Both the position numbers and the translations under genes were made by a program. A DNA stretch of 64,000 bases from Nanosynbacter sp963524495 (GTDB lineage: Bacteria; Patescibacteriota; Saccharimonadia; Saccharimonadales; Saccharimonadaceae): positions 496,001-560,000 of the forward strand of contig CP128407.1 in the NCBI GenBank assembly GCA_046846435.1. The letters run 5' to 3'. Of the stretch, positions 52,560 through 60,888 are shown one piece after another (the stretch's first letter is position 1; every line of letters begins with the position of its first letter). Under the pieces are notes generated by a model. The model was not told the origin of the DNA. It saw only the letters and a list, made by a program, of their open reading frames with translations, and made no database searches.

Positions 52560-53861
52560 CTATCCGCGAAAGCGCGAGAAAAATTCATTTTTTCGCTTAA
52601 TCCAGCCAGGTGACTGGCGCACTAATTTTTTCTCATCCTCGGTGCTGTGTAGATTAATTTTAATCGCTTCCTCGAGCCAAACACCCCCGCTCGAACCTTT
52701 GAAGAGAGCCACGCCGCCCGCATGAAGTTTTTCGCGTACAAATCCGCCGGCCATCAGCGCATCACGACACTCCTTGACCTGACAGCCGCGACGACGTGCT
52801 ACCGGCGCCAGGTATTGATTAGCCACCTCGCCAACGGTCACTACCCAATCCAGCTCGTCTGGCGAACACTGAGCGCCGAGCTTCGCATGACCGGCCTGCG
52901 TATCCTTGCGTAGCCCATTCATATTACCAAACACCACGATACGCTGCGGCACCTCGAGACTGTATAGCGTTTGTAGTGCCGACAGTGCTGTCAGTGGTGA
53001 TGAGCTATAGCTATCATCAATCAAAATCGTCTGATCCGCACCACGAAGTACCTGCATCCGACCCGGCAACGAACCTAGCTGGCTCAAACCCTTTTCAATC
53101 AATTCTTTCGTCATACCCATCCGCACCCCGGCGAGCATCGCCACGACCGCTGGCCGCAGATTATGCTCACCAAGTAGCGGCAGCGTCACTGCGATGCCAT
53201 TAGGATATTCCGGGCCGATAATCTTGCCGACATAACCGTGCTCCAGCGAGAAATCATGCTGCTCAAAATAATACTCAGCGACCTCGCTGGTACCATATGT
53301 CGTCATCTGGGGATTTGTCAAAAACGCAGCAAATCGACCATCAATGTCATCACGGTTAATGGCCGCAAAGCGAGCATTATTCGCCAATGTCAACATCTCG
53401 CCAGCTACCTCTTCGACGGTATGTTCAACCCGCATGCGGCCAGAGGTGACTGACGTCACAACGGCCATGTCCGGCAAAATAACCTGCTGAAACCACGCAT
53501 TAAAACCAGGCTGCATCGGGCTGAATTCTTGGACGATGACATGAGCTTCGGGATGCTCGGCGCGAGCACGTTTCTTGACAGCTCGCACCATCTTGCGGCG
53601 GTGCCAAAATCCCCACTTCTCCTCCGGACGATTCTCGGGGTAGCGCACACCCATAATCTGTAGAAGGGTTTGTAAGTGCGACGTTGGCTCAGCAGCGTGC
53701 ATGGCGACAGCAAACTGCTGCGATAGCACAGTAGCGATCGCTGTTTTAGCGCTCGTTTTACCAGCACTCCCGGTCACTGCGATCAACTTGACATCAGCAT
53801 GGTCGGCAAAAAATTGCCGGACATAGCGTATCATTTTTTTCTCAAACGACTTCTTGAACAT
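52560..53861 (-). CDS. Mur ligase family protein, MurF-like
   Basis: 433 residues from the ATG at 53861; TGGTATGAT ends seven bases before it, and the ATG at 53873 overlaps the -10. P-loop TGSAGKTSAK (about 30-40), VQEFSPMQPG, LPLLGEHNLRPAVVAML, and the MurF-like LPGRMQVLRGADQTILIDDSYSSSPLTALSAL (cited in parts) are present. The N-terminal UDP-sugar binding domain of MurF is nearly absent, so the substrate may not be the usual UDP-MurNAc-tripeptide. Confidence 0.82.
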   Translation of the reverse strand: MFKKSFEKKMIRYVRQFFADHADVKLIAVTGSAGKTSAKTAIATVLSQQFAVAMHAAEPTSHLQTLLQIMGVRYPENRPEEKWGFWHRRKMVRAVKKRARAEHPEAHVIVQEFSPMQPGFNAWFQQVILPDMAVVTSVTSGRMRVEHTVEEVAGEMLTLANNARFAAINRDDIDGRFAAFLTNPQMTTYGTSEVAEYYFEQHDFSLEHGYVGKIIGPEYPNGIAVTLPLLGEHNLRPAVVAMLAGVRMGMTKELIEKGLSQLGSLPGRMQVLRGADQTILIDDSYSSSPLTALSALQTLYSLEVPQRIVVFGNMNGLRKDTQAGHAKLGAQCSPDELDWVVTVGEVANQYLAPVARRRGCQVKECRDALMAGGFVREKLHAGGVALFKGSSGGVWLEEAIKINLHSTEDEKKLVRQSPGWIKRKNEFFSRFRG

Positions 53862-53908
53862 CCCCTTTATCATACCATAAGCGCTGTCAAACGCGCCACT
53901 TGACGAAT

Positions 53909-53998
53909 AAAAAAGAGCTGTTACGCGCCCACCCGGGGCAATTTCGTGTGTTTGTTTTGGATGGCAGCATAGGAAACGCCCCTATGCGTACCAGCTCT
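53909..53998 (-). ncRNA. Candidate structured small RNA with own promoter and terminator
   Basis: Minus-strand transcript of about 90 nt. Its ends pair as AGAGCTGgTACGC with GCGTAaCAGCTCT (12 of 13 bp), followed by TTTTTT at 53914-53909, so the closing stem doubles as a terminator. Inside, GGGGC can pair with GCCCC while CCATCC pairs with GGGTGG; the two pairings interleave as in an H-type pseudoknot. An alternative hairpin GCATAGG/CCTATGC competes with the closing stem. No match to SRP, 6S, tmRNA or RNase P RNA was recognised. It lies between the GNAT gene and the MurF-like gene. Confidence 0.5.
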
Positions 53999-54004
53999 GA
54001 CGAT

Positions 54005-54033
54005 ATTATGCGCTTTTTTGTTAAAAAGCACAA
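54005..54033 (-). promoter_or_regulatory. Promoter of the candidate small RNA
   Basis: Minus strand: TTGTGC (54033-54028), 17-bp spacer, CATAAT (54010-54005); the predicted start, seven bases on, is at the first paired base of the RNA (53998). Confidence 0.5.
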
Positions 54034-54053
54034 GGGGTTTGATCAATATTTAC

Positions 54054-54491
54054 CTACAATTGTTTGGCGAAGGCATTAGTGCTACGCACGACCGCACCTT
54101 TTTTCAAGTAGAATCGCTGCGCCGCTTCGCGTTCTGGGCGCGATGTAAACTCCAGTTTTTGAGCGCCCTGCTCGCGGCCCCAGTCAATGACAGCGTCCCA
54201 GAGTCGAGAACCGATACCCTTGCCCTGTACCGTTGGGTCAGTCACAAAATCATCAAGGTATATCTTGCGCCCAGCAGCCGGCCCAAGCAGCAGTGCTGCT
54301 GTTGCCATGCCGACAATCTTGCCCGATAGCCGCGCCAATAGCAGCACATGACTTGGCGAGTCAATGATCTGCTGCAATAACTCAGCATCAGCTGGGTGAG
54401 GCTTACTAGTGAGTGCCGCGATGAGGTTAGTGATGTCTGCCACATCAGCTTCGGTGATATGGGATGCGCGTTCAATTGTCAATTCGTCCAT
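54054..54491 (-). CDS. GNAT-family N-acetyltransferase
   Basis: 145 residues, single GNAT domain. Motif A DDFVTDPTVQGKGIGSRLWDAVIDW contains the acetyl-CoA loop QGKGIG; FYLKKGAVVR is motif B. The substrate is unknown. The minus-strand TATAAT (54503-54498) lies six bases before the ATG, so a leaderless message is expected, from a promoter that overlaps that of pta. Confidence 0.88.
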   Translation of the reverse strand: MDELTIERASHITEADVADITNLIAALTSKPHPADAELLQQIIDSPSHVLLLARLSGKIVGMATAALLLGPAAGRKIYLDDFVTDPTVQGKGIGSRLWDAVIDWGREQGAQKLEFTSRPEREAAQRFYLKKGAVVRSTNAFAKQL

Positions 54492-54497
54492 GCTTCC

Positions 54498-54505
54498 ATT
54501 ATACT
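54498..54505. promoter_or_regulatory. Overlapping divergent -10 boxes of GNAT and pta
   Basis: The octamer ATTATACT reads TATAAT on the minus strand (54503-54498) and TATACT on the plus strand (54500-54505). Each is exactly six bases from its start codon (54491 minus, 54512 plus). Confidence 0.75.
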
Positions 54506-54511
54506 ATACCC

Positions 54512-55354
54512 ATGAATCAGCACATACGAGACTTGGCAAAAATTTTAGCTTCAAATCCGCCGCGCGTGGTGTTTCCTGAGGGCAATAATCACATCATCCA
54601 GCAGGCAGCACGCGCACTAGAAGAAAGCGGCGCAGTGCAGCCGGTGCTGCTTGATGGGAAAGAGGACGCTATCAGTCGCGGTGCGACGATGCTAACGAGC
54701 GGCGAGGCTGACGTTATGGTGGCTGGGATTGATCATCCAACGAAAGACGTGCTGCGAGCTGGGCTGAAAATTGTTGGACTAGCGCCCGATATTCGGTATG
54801 CGTCTAGCTTTTTCGTGATAGACGTCCCACAGTTTCAGGGTGGCGAACAGGGCCTACTGCTCTTTGCTGACTGCGGCATGAACATTCAGCCAAACGCCGA
54901 GCAGCTAGCGGCGATTGCCATGACCTCAGCGGGTAGTGCGGCGTCGCTTGGCTGGGAGCCACGCGTGGCTATGCTGTCATATTCGACGAAAGGCAGCGCT
55001 GGCGGCGACAGTGTCGAGCTCGTCACGCAGGCACTGCAACTCGTCAAGACAGAACAGCCCGATATACTCATTGACGGTGAACTGCAATTAGACGCAGCAA
55101 TCGTCCCGGCTATCGGCCAGAAAAAGTCACCGGATAGTCCGGTTGCTGGCAGAGCTAATGTCCTTGTGTTTCCTGATCTTGATTCTGGTAATATCGCTTA
55201 TAAGCTAGCCGAACACCTGGCTGGCGGCCATGCATACGGGCCGATCTTGCAGGGTTTTGCTCGGCCAATCAGCGACCTATCTCGCGGCTCTAGCGTTGAT
55301 GATGTGATTGGTGCCACGCTTATTACTGCCAGTATGGCGCGAGCGCATTCCTAG
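54512..55354 (+). CDS. pta: Phosphate acetyl/butyryltransferase family protein
   Basis: 280 residues against about 325 for typical Pta; the N-terminal part is shortened (RVVFPEGNNHIIQQAARALEESG). EADVMVAGIDHPTKDVLRAGLKIVG, SSFFVIDVPQFQGGEQGLLLFADCGMNIQP, ELQLDAAIVP and VLVFPDLDSGNIAYKLAEHLAGGHAYGPILQG (cited in parts) are diagnostic. It should interconvert acetyl-CoA and acetyl phosphate. No acetate kinase lies beside it. Start set by the -10 box six bases upstream. Confidence 0.88.
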   Translation: MNQHIRDLAKILASNPPRVVFPEGNNHIIQQAARALEESGAVQPVLLDGKEDAISRGATMLTSGEADVMVAGIDHPTKDVLRAGLKIVGLAPDIRYASSFFVIDVPQFQGGEQGLLLFADCGMNIQPNAEQLAAIAMTSAGSAASLGWEPRVAMLSYSTKGSAGGDSVELVTQALQLVKTEQPDILIDGELQLDAAIVPAIGQKKSPDSPVAGRANVLVFPDLDSGNIAYKLAEHLAGGHAYGPILQGFARPISDLSRGSSVDDVIGATLITASMARAHS

Positions 55355-55366
55355 CAACGAGCGACA

Positions 55367-55936
55367 CTACTGCGTGATATACCACTGCGCAAATTGATGC
55401 CATTGCTGCAGCGTATCAGTCTCAACCGCCAAGCCTTGATCGCGCCGATCAAACACCTCGGACATCGTCAAACCGTTACCGCCATCCATCGTAATAATCT
55501 TGTTGACCGACGCACCACTCTTGCCACGCGGCGGAGCGACAAACTTCCCCGGCTGATCAAAGATAAACGTCTGTAGATTATGCCCGTCGTAATAGGCGAC
55601 AATGTCATGGAGAATAATATGCCAATCATCTTTGTCGCGGAGTAAAGCCAAAAAATCCTCGGGCGTCAACCAGTGTGCGATATCCTTCATATAACCACCG
55701 GGAAAGCCACCGAGCGCGGGCACTTCCCAATTACTATCGTTGACAACAACCGGCTTGCCAGCCCTCTCGTACGCTGCCCGAACCTTAGCCTCGGTAATTT
55801 TTAATGGATCACGGTGCTGGATCTCATCAATATCTAGATTAATAATCTCCACCGCTATGTCGTATTAACTCAGCGTGGCTGTCGCTTCCTCGATTTTACG
55901 TGGGTTACCAGTGACGAGATTGATGTGTTTTGTCAT
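55367..55936 (-). pseudogene. HAM1/ITPase-like NTP pyrophosphatase interrupted by a stop codon
   Basis: The family's N-terminal strand is present from an ATG at 55936 (MTKHINLVTGNPRKIEEATA), but codon 24 is TAA (55865-55867). The same frame continues with YDIAVEIINLDIDEIQ and a nearly complete domain (VVVNDSNWEVPALGGFPGGYMKDIAHWL, cited in parts; C-terminal MDGGNGLTMSEVFDRR). A TGCTATAAT seven bases before 55936 marks the original promoter. A GTG at 55852 would give a 161-residue protein without the first strand and P-loop-like GNPxK. Either a recent nonsense mutation, reinitiation, or readthrough. A second, intact family member is at 56376. Confidence 0.8.
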
Positions 55937-56004
55937 GGGGTTTATTATAGCATTTCTTATTTTAGTGTAGCCGTAGCACTGGTTTTGCCATAGGGAATCC
56001 TTCG

Positions 56005-56355
56005 TCAACCAACCTCACTCAGCGCCTTTATAATATCCTCATCCCGTGAGACCGCACGAACGTTTGGTAGTTGTAAAAACCATTTCGGGTTATCATGAAC
56101 GACGACCACTGGTTTACCAAGCGCTATCGCCATGCCAACTTCGTAGCGTGCGCTCTCCTGGTCGGATTCCCATAGATATACCAAAACATCGGCAGAACGA
56201 ACAGCCTGAACTTCATCTTCCGGGCCGAAATTTGTCTCGTCATCTTTGTAATTATAGTACCAATTACACGGAATGCTATAGCCGGAATCCTCTAGGATTT
56301 TTGCCACGCGATTCGCCCTATCGAGATTTTTGCCAGCTAGATAGATCACTTTCAT
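56005..56355 (-). CDS. Nucleoside 2-deoxyribosyltransferase-like protein
   Basis: 116 residues, single Rossmann-like domain. VIYLAGKNLDRANRV start, SADVLVYLWESDQESARYEVGMAIALGKPVVVV, with the Glu of YEVGMA where the NDT catalytic Glu is found (cited in parts). The family cleaves or swaps N-glycosidic bonds, and relatives occur in nucleotide-sanitising and defence clusters. TGCTATTAT ends six bases before the ATG. Confidence 0.75.
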   Translation of the reverse strand: MKVIYLAGKNLDRANRVAKILEDSGYSIPCNWYYNYKDDETNFGPEDEVQAVRSADVLVYLWESDQESARYEVGMAIALGKPVVVVHDNPKWFLQLPNVRAVSRDEDIIKALSEVG

Positions 56356-56375
56356 ATATAAATAATAGCATGTAT

Positions 56376-56924
56376 TTATTCAAGTGTGGTGAGAAATTGA
56401 CGGACGGTATCAATTGGCTTGAAAGTGCCAGCATCCTTATCCGGTGTTAATTCGGCGCGCGTTTTGCCACCATAGCCATCCGGACAAAATATTTTATCCC
56501 AGCCAAAACCGCCGCTGCCCACAGGATGCTTGGCGATGACACCACCAAGTTCAGCGCGGAACAATTTGATCTGCTCACCATCGTAGTAGCCAAACACACA
56601 CGCCGCCACCGCCGATCGGTCGTCAAAACCATCAAGCATCCGACAGAGATTCTCTAAACCGTTCGGCGCCTCGACAAAAAACTTGATGAACGGACCCGGC
56701 AGTCCACCGAGCGCCGTAAACTCAAGCGCCACGTCTTCGACCAAAACCGGACATTTGGCAACTACATACGCCTGGCGAACCTTATGCTCAACAATCTCTT
56801 CCAAGCTCGTTGATTGAATTTCCGTTAAATCAACTGCCCGGTGTGCTAGCGGCAAGCCCAGCACGCGCGCTAAAGCATCTGCTTTGTGTTGATTGCTAGT
56901 GATAAACGTAACGTTTTTTGCCAT
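56376..56924 (-). CDS. HAM1/RdgB-like non-canonical NTP pyrophosphatase
   Basis: 182 residues. FITSNQHKADALARVLG start, VEDVALEFTALGGLPGPFIKFFVE (metal Asp), SAVAACVFGYYDG and GSGGFGWDKIFCPDGYGGKTRAELTPDKD (the SFGWDxxFxP region, cited in parts) are present. It should hydrolyse ITP, XTP or similar damaged nucleotides to monophosphates. Intact paralogue of the interrupted gene at 55367-55936. Confidence 0.88.
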   Translation of the reverse strand: MAKNVTFITSNQHKADALARVLGLPLAHRAVDLTEIQSTSLEEIVEHKVRQAYVVAKCPVLVEDVALEFTALGGLPGPFIKFFVEAPNGLENLCRMLDGFDDRSAVAACVFGYYDGEQIKLFRAELGGVIAKHPVGSGGFGWDKIFCPDGYGGKTRAELTPDKDAGTFKPIDTVRQFLTTLE

Positions 56925-56933
56925 ATTCCTATA

Positions 56934-57338
56934 TTAGCTCTTTTCTTCACGATACTTCCCTGGCTGGGCACGCAGTATTTCCACCCATCTACTGTCATCT
57001 ATAAAATCATTGTATTCAATATAGTGCCGATTATCAAAGCCACCATTATCCTGCTTTTTGCGCGCCATTTCTTCTTGAACTTGCTCTATAGAAAAGCCAA
57101 AACCCTGGCGCAGCGCGTCAACGACTTCCTGCAAATCAGCCAGCTCTTTGAGCGATTCATCACGCTGATTATCGTCCAGCGGAATTTCGTCTGCCTCCTC
57201 GTGAACCTTGCGGAGCAACTCGCGGCGAAACTCTTGTTTGTCTAATATGCGGTACTCCGTATGTAAAACCTCCTCGTCGTCCAGACATTTTTTCACGACT
57301 TTATCGCGAACTAGTTTTTGTAAGTAAAATCGGACCAT
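56934..57338 (-). CDS. MazG-like / phosphoribosyl-ATP pyrophosphohydrolase-like protein
   Basis: 134 residues, all-helical. KLVRDKVVKKC (the LVRDKI motif), EFRRELLRKVHEEADEI and ESLKELADLQEVVDAL give the EExxE...ExxD metal site of the MazG fold, then MARKKQDNGGFDNRHYIE. It probably hydrolyses a nucleotide. The start abuts the stop of the gene upstream. Confidence 0.82.
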   Translation of the reverse strand: MVRFYLQKLVRDKVVKKCLDDEEVLHTEYRILDKQEFRRELLRKVHEEADEIPLDDNQRDESLKELADLQEVVDALRQGFGFSIEQVQEEMARKKQDNGGFDNRHYIEYNDFIDDSRWVEILRAQPGKYREEKS

Positions 57339-57746
57339 CTAATTACCTCCGTTGGTTACTGTTTCAACGCCGTCTTCATGCACCACCTCATCAATCGTAA
57401 TTTCCTGAATATGCTTGTCGTTACGAAACGCAAAAAATCGGACGGTTTTATGTTGCTGCCAGGCTTGAACTATTTCCGCCCGCACACCATCAGCAATATC
57501 GCCAAATACCCACAGTTCATCAGCGCGCGCCACCAACGTGTTATTGGCGCGCCGTACCGTATCGCGCTCTACCGCATCGAGCAAAAAATAATCAAAACTG
57601 GCAAATGGATTAATCGGCACAACGCCCTGGTCAAGCACAAATTTCGTTACGAAAAATCTCATGTAAAAATATTTCTTAGACATCGCCGTGAATACAACCA
57701 TGTCGGCGGGTTTGATAGTGAGGGCGCGATGTGGTTGCTGTATCAT
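57339..57746 (-). CDS. Nucleoside deoxyribosyltransferase/SLOG-like hypothetical protein
   Basis: 135 residues. After a basic start it has VVFTAMSKKYFYMRFFVTKFVLDQGVVPINPFASFDYFL, ANNTLVARADELWVFGDIADGVRAEIVQAWQQHKTVRFF (cited in parts), a Rossmann-like layout in which a mid-domain Asp/Glu and a GxxAEI loop resemble NDT/SLOG proteins. Ligand unknown. It lies 13 bp downstream of ligA and directly before the MazG-like gene. Confidence 0.65.
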   Translation of the reverse strand: MIQQPHRALTIKPADMVVFTAMSKKYFYMRFFVTKFVLDQGVVPINPFASFDYFLLDAVERDTVRRANNTLVARADELWVFGDIADGVRAEIVQAWQQHKTVRFFAFRNDKHIQEITIDEVVHEDGVETVTNGGN

Positions 57747-57759
57747 GGTTATGCCTCCG

Positions 57760-59790
57760 TTACTGTATGAGTTCTAATAATGTTTGCTCGTCAATAATTT
57801 TGGTGCCGTATTGTTCGGCTTTTTTCAATTTACTGGCACCGACCTTGCCGCCGGCTACTAAATATGTTGTATCTTTTGCAACAGCGGTTTGGAAGGTACC
57901 GCCAAGATCACGGATTCTTTCAGCAGCAGTATCGCGACCCATCGATTGCAAGGTGCCGGTGATGACGAAACTTTGGCCAGTTAGAATGCCGGATTTTTTA
58001 GTAAATTGTGGCGTCACGCCAAGGTCGGCAAATTTTTCAAGCAGCCCTACATTATCCTCATCAGCGAACCACGCCACGATCGACTCAGCCACAATCTCAC
58101 CCACGCCGTCCACTTCGCGTAACTCATCAATAGTTGCCTGGCTTAGCTTTTCAACACTTTCAAAGTGGTTCGTAAGGTCAATCGCTGTCTGTGCGCCGAC
58201 ATGACGAACACCGAGGCCGAACAAAAATCGTTCCAACGCTGGCTGCTTTTTAGCGGCAATGGCATCGATGAGCTTTTGTGCGGAAATATCAGCAAAGCGC
58301 TCTAGTCTCAGTAAATCATCTTTCGTCAACCGGTAAATATCCGCCAAATCATTGACCAGCTCAGCCTCGACCAGTGCCTCGACATTTTTCTCGCCCAGTG
58401 TGTCGATATCTAGGGCACCTTTGGATGCAAAGTGTGCCAGAGATCGCTTCAAAATCAGCGGACCACTCAAACCTTTAACGCGGTAGACTGCCTCGCCCTC
58501 TGGCCGCACAAATGCTAGTTCTGGATATTGGCGCGCCAGCTCTGCTGGATAATCAATTGGTTTAGCATCTGCCGGTCGCAATTCTTTTAGCACAGTTTGC
58601 ACCTGCGGGATGATGTCGCCCGCCTTAAAAATTACCACCGTGTCACCGCGCCGCACGTCCAGCCGAGCAATTTCATCAGCATTATGCAGACTAGCGTGCT
58701 GCACCGTTGTCCCAGCCACCACCACCGGGTCGAACACCGCTACTGGCGTGGCCGCACCGGTTCGACCGATGGAGATAACGATATCACGGACGATGGTTGT
58801 GGCTTCTTCGGCGGCAAATTTATACGCCACTGCGGCTCGCGGTGTCTTGCCAACGATGCCCAGCTCGGCAAACTGTCGCCGGTCGTTAAGCTTGATGACC
58901 GCTCCGTCAGTATTAAACTGCAGTGACTGACGCAGCTCATCTAGATGATTAACATAGCTCATCACCTCATCCAAGCCATAGACAATTTGCGTCTGCCGAC
59001 TAGTGGTGATACCCAGCTCGTTCATCATCTGATAGCCAAATGCAATCGTCGGCGTGTCCTCGAGGTTGTCACGAATAATGTCATAGCCAACAAAATTGAG
59101 CGGACGTTCTGCCACCAGTTTTGGATCAAGCTGACGAATCGTCCCCGCCGCCAAATTACGCGGATTCGCAAATTCAGGCTGACCGGCCGCTCGCCGACGC
59201 TGATTTAATGCTGCAAAGTCGGCCTTGTGCATCACAATTTCACCACGAATCTCCGTCCGACCGCGCAAAAAATGAGCGAATCGCTGGTTGGCGCGCAGTG
59301 TCAGCGGCACATTCTGAATCGTACGCACGTTCATAGTCACGTCTTCACCAACTAATCCGTCGCCGCGCGTCACTGCCCGCGTCAGCACACCGTCCTCATA
59401 AATTAGCGCGCAGGCCAGGCCATCCATCTTGATATCACACAAAAATTCTTCAGTGATATCACTACGCACTTTGTGCATACGCTCTATCCACGCCGCAACT
59501 TCCGCCCGGTCAAACACGTCCTGCAGCGAAATCATTCGCGTTTGATGCTGAACCTTAGCGAATTTACTGAGCGCTTTTCCTGCCACCCGCTGGGTTGGGC
59601 TGTCTGGTGTGATAAGTTCAGGAAACTGCTCTTCTAGTTGCGACAGTTCATGCTTCAGGCTATCAGCCGCCGCCTCGCTCATGATCGATTCGTCGAGGAC
59701 ATGATAGTGATAGCGATAATCATTGATCAGATCTCGCAGTTTGACAATTCGTTGCTCGGCCGCCTGCCTATCAAGCTGGCGCACTGTCAT
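57760..59790 (-). CDS. ligA: NAD-dependent DNA ligase with cysteine-free zinc-finger region
   Basis: 676 residues from the ATG at 59790; an earlier start at 59841 lies deeper in the upstream gene. Ia domain with YRYHYHVLDE, catalytic CDIKMDG (Lys near residue 120), TRGDGLVGEDVT, GEIV, OB fold, helix-hairpin-helix (GVGEIVAESI) and a C-terminal BRCT domain are present. The four-Cys zinc finger between OB and HhH is recognisable by position (RPEGEAVYRV...SLAHFASKGALDIDTLG), but all four Cys are replaced. It seals nicks in DNA. Confidence 0.95.
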   Translation of the reverse strand: MTVRQLDRQAAEQRIVKLRDLINDYRYHYHVLDESIMSEAAADSLKHELSQLEEQFPELITPDSPTQRVAGKALSKFAKVQHQTRMISLQDVFDRAEVAAWIERMHKVRSDITEEFLCDIKMDGLACALIYEDGVLTRAVTRGDGLVGEDVTMNVRTIQNVPLTLRANQRFAHFLRGRTEIRGEIVMHKADFAALNQRRRAAGQPEFANPRNLAAGTIRQLDPKLVAERPLNFVGYDIIRDNLEDTPTIAFGYQMMNELGITTSRQTQIVYGLDEVMSYVNHLDELRQSLQFNTDGAVIKLNDRRQFAELGIVGKTPRAAVAYKFAAEEATTIVRDIVISIGRTGAATPVAVFDPVVVAGTTVQHASLHNADEIARLDVRRGDTVVIFKAGDIIPQVQTVLKELRPADAKPIDYPAELARQYPELAFVRPEGEAVYRVKGLSGPLILKRSLAHFASKGALDIDTLGEKNVEALVEAELVNDLADIYRLTKDDLLRLERFADISAQKLIDAIAAKKQPALERFLFGLGVRHVGAQTAIDLTNHFESVEKLSQATIDELREVDGVGEIVAESIVAWFADEDNVGLLEKFADLGVTPQFTKKSGILTGQSFVITGTLQSMGRDTAAERIRDLGGTFQTAVAKDTTYLVAGGKVGASKLKKAEQYGTKIIDEQTLLELIQ

Positions 59791-60886
59791 CAGCGACGAC
59801 CTTTCGGTAGAATAGATAGATGTAGCACGCCGAGGCAACAATCGAGAACGCCACCAACATCAACGCCACGAGCGGCACCAGCGGCAACCAGTTCAACGCC
59901 GGTATCACCGTTTTGAGTGCGCCATCAATCGTAATAACCGGAATAAGCACCGCCGCCCAAACCACGGCGAGCACCACCAGTAGCCACATCAATCGCAGCA
60001 AGATCCGCATCCGCCGCCCTAGTACAACGTCTGAAGCCAGTCGCGCTGCTTCCAGTGGATACATCCCCGGTAGGGTAATAATTACCATAGCGAACAACGT
60101 ACTCGTCAGCCAATATATCGACAAGGTGACGATTAATATGGTGGCGCCGGCCGCCAACATCAACACCACCGTCTGCTGCAGCATGCCTGACGTGTCGGCT
60201 GCTCCGTAAATAATGACCGCTATCGCTGCTGGTAATAATTGAATGAGCGCGATAAACACTAGGACCGACAGGGCGATGACCGGCGCGCCCGCATTATACA
60301 GCCCATCACGAATCTTTGGACGCTTACCGACAATTACGCCGCGAACCAGCCAAATTGTCGTCAGCCATATATACAGCCCGATCAGCGCGCCAATAACCTG
60401 CTGCGACGATCCAGCGCTACTTGCCGAGTTGCCGAGCTGATTGGTAACCACGCCAGCAAATAGCATCAACGTTGGCACGATAGTACCCAGGGCGCCCCCC
60501 TGATTCGTTCCATTGATCGTATCCTTTAGCTGCTGATACGTATCTTGCGAAATCAACCCCGACAGCAGCACACCCAGCACCGCGTATATTGCCGCCAATC
60601 CAACGAAGATCCGCCAGTGCTTTCGCATCAGTTGCCATGCTTGTTTGGTCAGCGCAAAGTAGCCTGGCAACTTGAGCGAACGACGATAGTCACGTCGCTT
60701 GGTCACTCGAAAACTACGGTGCGGCCGACGGCGGAGAAAGGCTTGGCGGCGCTGCGTTAGTCGCTGCCAAGCCTTATTAAGCCTCTCTTTTAACGATACT
60801 GTTTTCTTTGTCGCGGCGCGACTATCTGCTTTTGAAGTTGCTGGTTTACGCCGCGTGGTGTGTTGTTTTTTGGTTGACTTCGTCAT
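59771..60886 (-). CDS. Hypothetical polytopic membrane protein with basic N-terminus
   Basis: 371 residues. Residues 1-75 are very basic (Lys/Arg-rich, KKQHTTRRKPATSK), then six membrane helices (about 92-112, 135-150, 165-185, 205-230, 240-275 and 305-360 as paired segments). The layout is like DUF975/GlpQ-type membrane domains; no catalytic motif. It overlaps ligA by 20 bp and follows htpX after 2 bp. Confidence 0.68.
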   Translation of the reverse strand: MTKSTKKQHTTRRKPATSKADSRAATKKTVSLKERLNKAWQRLTQRRQAFLRRRPHRSFRVTKRRDYRRSLKLPGYFALTKQAWQLMRKHWRIFVGLAAIYAVLGVLLSGLISQDTYQQLKDTINGTNQGGALGTIVPTLMLFAGVVTNQLGNSASSAGSSQQVIGALIGLYIWLTTIWLVRGVIVGKRPKIRDGLYNAGAPVIALSVLVFIALIQLLPAAIAVIIYGAADTSGMLQQTVVLMLAAGATILIVTLSIYWLTSTLFAMVIITLPGMYPLEAARLASDVVLGRRMRILLRLMWLLVVLAVVWAAVLIPVITIDGALKTVIPALNWLPLVPLVALMLVAFSIVASACYIYLFYRKVVADDSAPA

Positions 60887-60888
60887 GA

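Noticed and set aside
53909..53998. SRP RNA, 6S RNA or tmRNA as identity of the candidate small RNA
   Set aside because: The conserved SRP loop, tmRNA T arm and 6S bubble are not seen, so it is left as an unassigned RNA.
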